Shown one piece after another: positions 44,918-52,210 of a stretch of DNA of 64,000 bases. The first letter of the stretch is position 1, and the number at the start of each line of letters is the position of its first letter. Under the pieces are notes generated by a model. The model had not been told where the DNA came from. It was given only the letters and a program-made list of their open reading frames with translations, and did no database searches. This stretch comes from Treponema sp. (lineage in GTDB: Bacteria; Spirochaetota; Spirochaetia; Treponematales; Breznakiellaceae): the NCBI GenBank assembly GCA_009777995.1, contig WRKT01000006.1:1-64000 (forward strand), read 5' to 3'. A program made the position numbers and the translations under genes.

Positions 44918-45562
44918 ATGAAGAAAATTCTCCTCAGTTCCGGTATAATCCTGGTCTTGTTTCTTGCCTCTTGTTCTGCAACGCCGCCGGTAAGAGAGTA
45001 TCCTGTCGAGACTGCGGGTACCTACAGACAGGTGCCTGAAAGGCCGATACTGCCTGATGTCCCGACTCATATAATGGGAACAGGCCGCATACACCCGTCT
45101 GCGCTCAGTTCCTTCTTGATTTCTAATAATCCCAATGCTGATAAAGATTTCGTAGAAAACCTCGTCATGTTTTATGTGCAGGAAGCTGCCGCTGAAGGGG
45201 TGAACCATGATACTGCATTTGCTCAGATGTGCCTTGAAACAGGGTTCCTCCGCTTCGGAAATCTTGTAACCCCTGATCAGAACAATTTTGCAGGCCTCGG
45301 CGCCATCGGACCGGGGCAGCCGGGGGAAAGGTTCTCCGAGCCCCGCATAGGGGTCAGGGCCCATATCCAGCACTTGAAAGCGTATGGAAGCACAGAGCCG
45401 CTGAACCGGGAGCTGGTAAATCCCCGCTATCGTTTTGTGCGCCGAGGCTCTTCTCCAACTATAGGCGGTCTTGCAGGAACCTGGGCGGCTGACCCTGAGT
45501 ATGCCTCGAAGATAAACGGCGTTTTGGAAAGATTGTTTATATTCGTTTACGGGACCACTTAA
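44918..45562 (+). CDS. GH73 glucosaminidase-type lipoprotein
   Basis: This 214-residue protein has a signal peptide and lipobox (LFLASC, Cys19) and is likely anchored in a membrane facing the periplasm. The domain at about 70-210 resembles N-acetylglucosaminidases of the FlgJ/Bax type: DTAFAQMCLETGFLRFG includes the catalytic Glu after QMCLE, followed by NNFAGLGAIG, VRAHIQHLKAYGS and GLAGTWAADPEYASKI. It should trim peptidoglycan. AAGGAAAG precedes the ATG. The stop codon abuts that of convergent buk with no gap. Confidence 0.85.
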   Translation: MKKILLSSGIILVLFLASCSATPPVREYPVETAGTYRQVPERPILPDVPTHIMGTGRIHPSALSSFLISNNPNADKDFVENLVMFYVQEAAAEGVNHDTAFAQMCLETGFLRFGNLVTPDQNNFAGLGAIGPGQPGERFSEPRIGVRAHIQHLKAYGSTEPLNRELVNPRYRFVRRGSSPTIGGLAGTWAADPEYASKINGVLERLFIFVYGTT

Positions 45563-46636
45563 TTAAGCAGAAGCACCCTTATAGACATGAGCTTCAATCT
45601 CTCCCTTTTGCACCCTAACTGCGTATGAGGCAAGAGCCTCAAGCTCGAACTCGCCCGGGTAAACAAGAATTTTCCCAAAGCTCTCGATATAGCCTCTTAT
45701 CTCGTCTATAAAAATCTTCGCCTTTGACATTCCGCCCGTGAAAACAATGGCATCAACCTTGCCCCTTAGAACGGCAACTGTTGCACCGATTTCCTTTGCA
45801 ACCTGGTAGGCAAGTGCATTAAAAACCCTTATTGCTTGGGGGTCTCCCTTAAGGTAAAGGTTCTCCACATCAAGAAAATCGCGGGTATTCATATAAGCTG
45901 CCACTCCGCTATTGCCGTTTACCCGTTTAAGCATCTCGTCTCTTGTATATTTTCCGCTATAACATAATTTTGCGAACTCAAGGATACTCACTCCCCCTGC
46001 CCTGTCCATGCAGAAGGGGCCTTCCCCTCTCGGATCGTTGGTCTCGACTATGAGGCCGTCCCTATGGGCCGCAATTGAGATTCCCCCGCCAAGATGCGCC
46101 ACAACCAGATTGCAAGACTCGTATGCGTTTCCAAGTTCTTCTGCCGCCTGCCTTGCCGCTGCTTTTTGGTTAAGGGTATGGGTCTTGCCGCTGCGCTCTA
46201 TTTCGGGAAGGCCCGAGAGGCGCGCCACATCCTGCAGCTCGTCTGTGGTTACAGGGTCTGCAATATAGGCCTTGATTTTAAGGCCATGTGCAATTTCTGC
46301 GGCGAGAAGGCCGCCCAGATTTGCCGCATGCTCGCCATAGGTACATGCGGTAAGGTCTCTTATCATCATATCATTTACTTCGTATACGCCGCCTACCCCC
46401 GCATGCAGGAGCCCGCCAATTGCAATGACTGCCGAAATGTCTGCAAGATCGATGCCCTGCTCGTTGCAGGCTTCGATCACAGTCTGCGAGCGGAACTCCT
46501 TTTGCTCAATTATGCTCGAGAATTCTTCCAGTTCTTCTTGTAAATGTCTTATGGTTTTGGAGAAAACCATAGTATTTTCATCAAAAACGGCTATTTTTGT
46601 TGATGTTGAACCCGGGTTTAAGATTAAATTTTTCAT
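45563..46636 (-). CDS. buk: Butyrate kinase
   Basis: This 357-residue acetokinase-family enzyme opens with ILNPGSTSTKIAVFD, the adenosine/phosphate loop. VVAHLGGGISIAAH and VFTGGMSKAKIFIDEI are family motifs. It interconverts butyryl-phosphate and butyrate with ATP, or acts on branched or similar short acyl phosphates. No phosphotransbutyrylase gene is next to it. The usual RGGLL-x-P region reads IGGLLHAGVGGVYEVN, a modest change. Confidence 0.92.
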   Translation of the reverse strand: MKNLILNPGSTSTKIAVFDENTMVFSKTIRHLQEELEEFSSIIEQKEFRSQTVIEACNEQGIDLADISAVIAIGGLLHAGVGGVYEVNDMMIRDLTACTYGEHAANLGGLLAAEIAHGLKIKAYIADPVTTDELQDVARLSGLPEIERSGKTHTLNQKAAARQAAEELGNAYESCNLVVAHLGGGISIAAHRDGLIVETNDPRGEGPFCMDRAGGVSILEFAKLCYSGKYTRDEMLKRVNGNSGVAAYMNTRDFLDVENLYLKGDPQAIRVFNALAYQVAKEIGATVAVLRGKVDAIVFTGGMSKAKIFIDEIRGYIESFGKILVYPGEFELEALASYAVRVQKGEIEAHVYKGASA

Positions 46637-46694
46637 GTAATAATTTTCTCATGATTATTTAACAATGTCTATCAGAAAAGCCCGGTCATCCGTC

Positions 46695-46723
46695 TAGACA
46701 AATTTCGATTTCTCCGGTAATTT
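46695..46723 (+). promoter_or_regulatory. Promoter of tRNA-Cys
   Basis: TAGACA (46695-46700), a 17-base spacer and TAATTT (46718-46723) end 10 bases before the tRNA. The layout matches that upstream of tRNA-Leu(TAA). Confidence 0.5.
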
Positions 46724-46733
46724 TACTTCACAC

Positions 46734-46805
46734 GGCGCCGTACCCAAGTGGTAAGGGAGTGGTCTGCAAAACCATTATTCAGCGGTTCGATCCCGCTCGG
46801 CGCCT
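46734..46805 (+). tRNA. tRNA-Cys (anticodon GCA)
   Basis: The acceptor stem GGCGCCG (46734-46740) pairs with CGGCGCC (46798-46804), with discriminator T, as is usual for cysteine tRNA. The anticodon stem and loop TGGTCTGCAAAACCA give GCA. The T-loop GGTTCGATCC is present. CCA is not encoded. A lipoprotein gene begins 31 bases downstream. Confidence 0.95.
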
Positions 46806-46836
46806 ATTCTTCAATTAAACCTAAGGAGGATCTTTA

Positions 46837-48420
46837 ATGAAGATTTTTAGGAAAATTGCATTAATCACTGCCGGTTTACTTTTGATTGCCTTTGCAACAG
46901 GTTGTGCATCTAGGGCAGCACCGGTGCAGCGGGAAGTTGGAAGAGTTTATGAACTTGTACTGCTTCATACCAATGATCATCATGGAAGGCTGCTTCCCCA
47001 GAATGATCGCGGCGGAGTGGCAGAAAGAGCAACATTTATCAATTCTGTAAGGGCTCGGCATCAGAACGTGCTTTTAGTTGATGCAGGAGATATGAATACA
47101 GGAACTGCCTTTGCTAATTTGTTCAGCGGTGATCTGGATATTGAGAGCTATAATCTTCTCGGTTATGATGCTGCTACATTCGGTAACCACGAGTTTAACG
47201 TGGACCTTGCAAAAATCCAAAGGCAGGTTGCACTTGCCGATTTCCCCTTTGTTTCTTCAAATGTAAGAATGGCAAACGGTGACTTCCTTGGAGGTAATCA
47301 ATACATTGTGAAGGAGTACGAGGGTTTCCGGGTTGGGATTATTGGCATTACCACCCTTAGGACCTTATATATTTCCGGCGCCCATGCAATGCCGCTTACC
47401 TTCGTTCCCGAAATTGAAGCTGCAAGGGCAGTTGTTCCAATTCTTAGGGACAGGGAGAAGGTTGATATCATCATCGCTCTTACCCACATGGGAGATGTGA
47501 GGGAAGGTGAAGACCATGTTACGGTTAATGATCTTGCTGCAGCGGTGCCCGACATTGATATAATAATTGATGGGCATTCTCACTCTACTTATGCAATGCC
47601 TGTAAGGGTCGGAAAAACTTTTATTATGTCTGCGAATGAATGGGGCAAGTATGTGGGACAGGCAAGAGTCTACATCGTAGACGGTAGAATCGCCCAATTG
47701 ATATGGCAGCCTGTGGAGATAAACAGTCCCACGAATCAAGCATTTGCGCCTAACGCCGCAGTAAACGCATTTTTGGCTCCCTATGTTGCAAGGGCTGATG
47801 CAAGCCTTAGGGAAGTAATTGGTAATGCATCGTCAACCTTCATCTTCGGTGACCGCCAAACCCGTTTCCACGAAACTGCCCTTGGCAATATGATAACCGA
47901 TGCGAATGTCTGGTACTTTAGGGAAGTTGCAAACCAGCAGCTCGACTTCGCCTTCCATAACGGCGGCAATATGCGTGCAGAGCTGAGAGCAGGCCCCCTT
48001 ACACGGGAAGATATCCTTACGGTACTGCCCTTCGAGAACTATCTTTATATTGTTTCCCTTAGGGGCTCAGAGTTAATTGAACTCTTTAATTTCATTGCCA
48101 CTATTCCTCAAGGGGCAGGCGGCTTCCCGCAGTTCTCAAGCGAAGTGCGTTATACTCTGGACATCCCAAGTCAGAGAATCACAAATCTTACCGTAGGCGG
48201 GGCCCCGATTGATCCCAATAGGATCTACCGGTTCTGCACAAACGACTTCTTGCTTTCCGGCGGTGACGGTTATACCGTGCTGACCCGTGCAACGAATCCG
48301 TATGATACTTCTCTGCTTCTTTCTTATGTGGTTATTGAGTATATCGCTTCCAGGGGAGGAACGATTACCCCTGCTACCGACGGTCGTATGACAGTTGTCG
48401 GCGGAGTAGTTCCCCAGTAG
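46837..48420 (+). CDS. 5'-nucleotidase / 2',3'-cyclic phosphodiesterase lipoprotein (UshA family)
   Basis: This 527-residue exported enzyme has a signal peptide with a lipobox ending ATGC (Cys23). The metallophosphatase domain shows LLHTNDHHGRL, DAGDMNTG, FGNHEFN, LTHMGD and IDGHSHS, all dimetal ligands. The C-terminal nucleotidase domain shows ALGNMITDANVWY, FHNGGNMRAEL and TNDFLLSGGDGYTVL. It should dephosphorylate external nucleotides for salvage, which fits deoD elsewhere in the window. AAGGAGG precedes the ATG. A long hairpin follows the stop. Confidence 0.92.
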   Translation: MKIFRKIALITAGLLLIAFATGCASRAAPVQREVGRVYELVLLHTNDHHGRLLPQNDRGGVAERATFINSVRARHQNVLLVDAGDMNTGTAFANLFSGDLDIESYNLLGYDAATFGNHEFNVDLAKIQRQVALADFPFVSSNVRMANGDFLGGNQYIVKEYEGFRVGIIGITTLRTLYISGAHAMPLTFVPEIEAARAVVPILRDREKVDIIIALTHMGDVREGEDHVTVNDLAAAVPDIDIIIDGHSHSTYAMPVRVGKTFIMSANEWGKYVGQARVYIVDGRIAQLIWQPVEINSPTNQAFAPNAAVNAFLAPYVARADASLREVIGNASSTFIFGDRQTRFHETALGNMITDANVWYFREVANQQLDFAFHNGGNMRAELRAGPLTREDILTVLPFENYLYIVSLRGSELIELFNFIATIPQGAGGFPQFSSEVRYTLDIPSQRITNLTVGGAPIDPNRIYRFCTNDFLLSGGDGYTVLTRATNPYDTSLLLSYVVIEYIASRGGTITPATDGRMTVVGGVVPQ

Positions 48421-48421
48421 G

Positions 48422-48484
48422 TTAGACAGACCACTGCTAATGTCAGCGCAAAATATTTTTGTGTGGTATTAGCAGTGTGTCTAA
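48422..48484. terminator. Long interrupted hairpin after the 5'-nucleotidase gene
   Basis: TTAGACA (48422-48428) and CACTGCTAAT (48432-48441) pair with ATTAGCAGTG (48468-48477) and TGTCTAA (48478-48484). An inner CGCAAAA/TTTTGTG stem lies in the loop. No T-run follows, so it may act as a bidirectional terminator or mRNA 3' stabiliser for the nucleotidase gene and the small minus-strand ORFs. Confidence 0.55.
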
Positions 48485-48490
48485 ATGGAG

Positions 48491-48583
48491 TTATCTGCTA
48501 TTGATTTCTTTTAATTTCTCTACAATTCCATAAACGGCGTACGCAATTATGAACACTCCCAAGATTCCGAGAAAAATATTCAA
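48491..48583 (-). CDS. 30-residue membrane micro-ORF, second of a pair
   Basis: A TTG start overlaps the stop of the preceding micro-ORF (TTGA) and has AGGGGG six bases upstream. The product has one hydrophobic stretch (NIFLGILGVFIIAYAVYGIV, residues 2-21) and a basic tail (EKLKEINSR). It is far shorter than a standard gene, but the overlap and ribosome binding site suggest coupled translation. Family and function are unknown; a small membrane regulator or a type I toxin-like peptide are possible. Confidence 0.4.
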   Translation of the reverse strand: MNIFLGILGVFIIAYAVYGIVEKLKEINSR

Positions 48584-48690
48584 TATGTCCCCCTCATACA
48601 TTGAATAATTACAGCTACTGCCATAATTATAGTAGCAATTTTGAAGAGCAATTCGATAATGTCTTTTATCCGAATTTTTCTATCACCCAT
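48580..48690 (-). CDS. 36-residue membrane micro-ORF, first of a pair
   Basis: The ATG at 48690 gives a basic N-terminus (GDRKIRIKD), a hydrophobic segment (about residues 11-31, IIELLFKIATIIMAVAVIIQ) and a short CMRGTY end. No Shine-Dalgarno is visible. It lies 32 bases after the acyl-CoA synthetase stop on the same strand, so it may be read from that transcript. The layout of charged head plus single helix is that of small membrane peptides. It is unrecognised. Confidence 0.4.
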   Translation of the reverse strand: MGDRKIRIKDIIELLFKIATIIMAVAVIIQCMRGTY

Positions 48691-48722
48691 TTGTTAATAA
48701 TATCGGTTGAAATAGGTCACAG

Positions 48723-50441
48723 TCAAGCTTTCTCGTAGCTCTTATAAAGGAAGCGGCGGATTTTCTGTTGGGCGTTCTTTTCGAAGGGTTCCTTTTGGAT
48801 TGCAAAACCTGCGATCTTTTTGTACCCGGCAAGGCCCCGGTTTATCTGCTCGATTTCTTTTTTGATAAGGGTTTTGATAAAATCATCATCATCACCCTTG
48901 CCGGGATGCTCAACAGCAAGATTTTCATAGTTCGGAACCACCACAGCAAAAATCTGCTCGCCTCCAAACTCCTTTTCCTTTCTGCCAACAACAAGAACCT
49001 CTGAAACAAGCTGCGAGCCGCCGAAATGGGCTTCGATCTCTTCGGGGTAGACATTCTTACCGCCTGAGCTCACTATCAGGTTCTTCTGCCTTCCGTTGAT
49101 GTATACATAGCCCTCATCATCCTTATAACCAAGGTCCCCGGTTAATAGCCAGCCGTCAGAGGTAATAACCTCGGCAGTGGCTTCAGGGTTATTATAGTAG
49201 CCGAGCATGACAGACGGCCCCTTAACGGCAATTTCCCCGACACCGTCTTCATTCGGATCGAGTATCTTAACTTCGGTATATGCTATGGGAAGACCGACAG
49301 AGACATTTCTCTTATGCCAAGGGGTATTAACCGTGATAAGCGGGCTGTTCTCGCTTGTGCCGTAACCGTGGACTATATTAAAGCCAAGCGAGTCAAAGAA
49401 GTCTGCTGTTCGGGGGTTCAGCGGCCCGCCTCCTGCGACCATCATTCTGAGGGAGGAGAGGCCGGCCTTCTTGCGGATGAATTTGAAGAAGACTTGGCCG
49501 AAACGGGGCCGGCCTCGTTTTGCACGGGCAAGGGAGACTGCACGGAAGATATTAAGGACAGCCTGCAGTGCACCGGGCAGGGCCCTGTATCGCTTGTCGA
49601 TTGCAACCATCACCTTATCGTAGAGAATGGGCACTGCGATAAGGAAGGTACCCTTTGCGTCTCGAATATCGTTTACAACAACAGAGCCGATTAGCTTTTC
49701 AACGACTATGACAGACATTCCCCAAGTAAGGGGGGCTACGAAGGAGCATGTTGTAGGATATGTATGGTGCAGGGGGAGCACGTTTACAAATATATCATGA
49801 TGATAGGGCTGTAACTGGCGTATTGCTGCATTTGCATTTGCGATTATGTTATTATGACTTAATGTAACACCCTTGGCAAAGCCGGTCGTTCCCGATGTAA
49901 AGACTATGGAAACAGGGTCTGAGCCTGTAATTTCCGTGTTAAGGGCTACGCCCCCTGCATCCTTCCCAAAAGATGTAAATGAATCATCACTTATACAAAC
50001 CCTGATGTGGATCTTAACTCCCTCTGAGACAAGGCCGTCTGCAAAGTCCTGTTTCCTTGCCGAATGGAAGAATGCCTTTGAGTCTGTTATCGAAAGAATA
50101 TTACTGCATTCTTTTTCGGAGGCAAGGAAATCAACAGGAACGATAATCAGCCCTGCAATTGCGGCGCCAAGCCAGGTTATGATCCATTCGGGGCGGTTTT
50201 CTGCCCAAAGACAAACCCGGTCGCCCTTTACAAGCCCTGCAGCAAGCAGGCCCCTTGCAATCCTTTGGCTTTCTTCCCTTAGCTTACTAAAAGAATGGCA
50301 GGCAAATTCATTGCTTCCCTCCGCGCGGTAGAATAGGGCTGTTTTTTCACCCCATTCTGATGCAATCCCCTCAAGCCATTTTGCAAAATCGGTATGGGGC
50401 ACATCGGGCCAATCGGCAATATAGTCTTTGTGGTCTAACAT
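48723..50441 (-). CDS. AMP-dependent acyl-CoA synthetase (long-chain fatty-acid type)
   Basis: This 572-residue adenylate-forming enzyme activates a fatty acid with ATP and CoA. The AMP-binding P-loop is SIVFTSGTTGFAKGV. HGYGTSENSPLITVN is the adenine-site region, GWLLTGDLGYKDDEGYVYI the hinge, and NVYPEEIEA the C-terminal region. There is no signal peptide. The start codon lies inside the palindrome CATAATATCATATTATG, has no Shine-Dalgarno, and has -10-like sequences directly before it, so its mRNA may be leaderless. It is followed by two micro-ORFs on the same strand. Confidence 0.9.
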   Translation of the reverse strand: MLDHKDYIADWPDVPHTDFAKWLEGIASEWGEKTALFYRAEGSNEFACHSFSKLREESQRIARGLLAAGLVKGDRVCLWAENRPEWIITWLGAAIAGLIIVPVDFLASEKECSNILSITDSKAFFHSARKQDFADGLVSEGVKIHIRVCISDDSFTSFGKDAGGVALNTEITGSDPVSIVFTSGTTGFAKGVTLSHNNIIANANAAIRQLQPYHHDIFVNVLPLHHTYPTTCSFVAPLTWGMSVIVVEKLIGSVVVNDIRDAKGTFLIAVPILYDKVMVAIDKRYRALPGALQAVLNIFRAVSLARAKRGRPRFGQVFFKFIRKKAGLSSLRMMVAGGGPLNPRTADFFDSLGFNIVHGYGTSENSPLITVNTPWHKRNVSVGLPIAYTEVKILDPNEDGVGEIAVKGPSVMLGYYNNPEATAEVITSDGWLLTGDLGYKDDEGYVYINGRQKNLIVSSGGKNVYPEEIEAHFGGSQLVSEVLVVGRKEKEFGGEQIFAVVVPNYENLAVEHPGKGDDDDFIKTLIKKEIEQINRGLAGYKKIAGFAIQKEPFEKNAQQKIRRFLYKSYEKA

Positions 50442-50455
50442 AATATCATATTATG
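50439..50455. promoter_or_regulatory. Palindrome over the acyl-CoA synthetase start
   Basis: CATAATATCATATTATG is an 8+1+8 perfect inverted repeat whose left end is the reverse complement of the ATG. A TCGACA lies 15 bases upstream of a CATAAT in minus-strand sense. It may combine a promoter -10 with an operator. Confidence 0.4.
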
Positions 50456-50498
50456 TCATTTTGTTTTATCTGTCGAGGGCCTAAATGATAAATATCAA

Positions 50499-52118
50499 CT
50501 ATATTATCGCAATATTGCTGTCCGTGCGGCTTTCCGTGGCTCCTATAAGAACCCCGTTGTCCATTCTAAGAATGCACTGCCCCCTTCCGAAGCTCCCGGT
50601 CAAAAGGGAAACACTTACATCGTGGCCCTTCCTTGCAAGAGCTCGGGAAATTTCAGGCCTGAAGCCCGTTTCGACATTGATCCTGTTTCCCTCTATCCAT
50701 TGCCAGCGCGGGGCATCCAGGGCCTGCTGCGGGTTGAGCCCGAAGTCAATCATGTTTGTCATCACTTGGACATGGCCCTGGGGCTGCATATAACCACCCA
50801 TGACCCCAAAGGGCCCAAGAGCCTTCCCGTCCTTGGTTAGGAAGCCGGGGATTATCGTATGGTAGCTCTTCTTACCCGGAGCAAGGGTATTTGCTGCTGC
50901 AGGGTTTAGGGAAAAGTCTGCACCCCTATTTTGAAGTGCAATGCCGGTTCCCCTTACCACGATGCCGCTTCCAAAGCCCATATAATTACTCTGGATAAAG
51001 GAAACCATGTTCCCGTCCCCGTCGGCAGTGGCAAGATATACAGTGCCGCTTTTCGGAGGATTTAAGGGCTTTGGCATACAGGCCCTCTCTCCAATTTCTC
51101 CGGCACGCTTTTTCCCGTATTCGGGGCTGAGCCATTCCATATAGTCTTCTTTCATGAAACGGGGGTCTGTTACATGGGTCATTATATCGGTAAAGGCGAG
51201 CTTCATTGCCTCCCATTGCCTGTGGAAGGTTTCGGGGTTTTCCCTTGCCTTAAACTCAAATTGTCTTAAAATATTCAGGGCTGCGAGAGCTGCAATTCCC
51301 TGCCCGTTAGGGGGAATTTCCCAAACATCGTAACCCCTATAGTTGATGGAAATCGGGTCAACCCATTCTGCATCGTAGGAGGAAAAGTCTTCCTTGCAGA
51401 AGTATCCGCCAAACTCCTTGCTGTCTTCTACCATGCGATCTGCAAGTGTGCCCTTATAAAATTCATCAGCATTTGATTTTGCAATTGCCTTAAGAGTTTC
51501 TGCATGATTTTTTAGGATGAGCATGTCTCCGACTTTCGGGCCATCCCCTGCGGGCATGAAGGTTTTAAACCATTCATCAAAAATTTTCTTATCCCCGCTT
51601 GCAGCTTTATACCTGTTTGCAGTCCCCGAAAAAGTCGGTGCAAGATTTGCACTTAAGGGATAACCTTCGCTTGCATAATGAATTGCCCTTTCAAGGGATT
51701 TTGTTAATGGGAGATTCCCAAAGCGTTCTGTAAGCCTTGCCCAAGCCTTCGGTGCACCGGGAACCATTACAGGGGCCCAGCCAAGCTGGGGCATTTTTTC
51801 GGGATTCCCGAAATCACCCTTTACCTTCTCTATTGAAATATTTAAGGGAGACTTTCCCGATGCATTTAGACCGTAGAGTTTCCCGTTATAGTGAACGATT
51901 GCAAAGGCGTCACCTCCTATTCCGTTCGAGCAGGGCTCGGTCACAGTAAGTGTTGCCGCTGCAGCCACTGCCGCATCAATCGCGTTTCCGCCCTGCCTTA
52001 GGGCCTCTAAGCCCGCTGCGGAAGCTTGGGCAGAAGATGAGGCAACAATGCCGCCTCTTGCGTAAATCGGATAACGTGTTGAGGGATATGGAAGATATGC
52101 GGGGTCAAAGTTTATCAT
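50499..52118 (-). CDS. Gamma-glutamyltransferase-family Ntn hydrolase (YwrD/HpxW-like)
   Basis: This 539-residue protein is of the GGT fold. GGNAIDAAVAAAATLTVTEP and SNGIGGDAFAIVHYNG are large-subunit signatures. The autoprocessing threonine is Thr359 in KSGTVYLATADGDGNMVS. GVMGGYMQPQGHVQ is the small-subunit glycine region. It lacks a signal peptide, so it is probably cytoplasmic, unlike periplasmic GGT. This fits the YwrD/oxamate amidohydrolase branch. The true substrate (glutathione conjugate or small amide) cannot be set. Confidence 0.85.
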   Translation of the reverse strand: MINFDPAYLPYPSTRYPIYARGGIVASSSAQASAAGLEALRQGGNAIDAAVAAAATLTVTEPCSNGIGGDAFAIVHYNGKLYGLNASGKSPLNISIEKVKGDFGNPEKMPQLGWAPVMVPGAPKAWARLTERFGNLPLTKSLERAIHYASEGYPLSANLAPTFSGTANRYKAASGDKKIFDEWFKTFMPAGDGPKVGDMLILKNHAETLKAIAKSNADEFYKGTLADRMVEDSKEFGGYFCKEDFSSYDAEWVDPISINYRGYDVWEIPPNGQGIAALAALNILRQFEFKARENPETFHRQWEAMKLAFTDIMTHVTDPRFMKEDYMEWLSPEYGKKRAGEIGERACMPKPLNPPKSGTVYLATADGDGNMVSFIQSNYMGFGSGIVVRGTGIALQNRGADFSLNPAAANTLAPGKKSYHTIIPGFLTKDGKALGPFGVMGGYMQPQGHVQVMTNMIDFGLNPQQALDAPRWQWIEGNRINVETGFRPEISRALARKGHDVSVSLLTGSFGRGQCILRMDNGVLIGATESRTDSNIAII

Positions 52119-52159
52119 AATTAATCCACCTTTTAGTCATTATACCATGGATTGCGCAT

Positions 52160-52183
52160 CTTGCATAAGCATACTTGCATAAG
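52160..52183. repeat. Two direct repeats CTTGCATAAG before clpB
   Basis: The 10-base word occurs at 52160-52169 and 52174-52183, 14 bp apart, followed by a partial third copy ACTTGCC. It lies 28-50 bases before the clpB ATG. It could be a heat-shock regulator site or alternative -35 elements (TTGCAT). No CIRCE element is present. Confidence 0.4.
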
Positions 52184-52210
52184 ACTTGCCAAAGTAATTA
52201 TTCTCTTGAT

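Noticed and set aside
52175-52210. Longer ClpB start at TTG 52175
   Set aside because: ClpB proteins start at the MDYEKFT position; the extension lies in the repeat-bearing leader and lacks a ribosome binding site.
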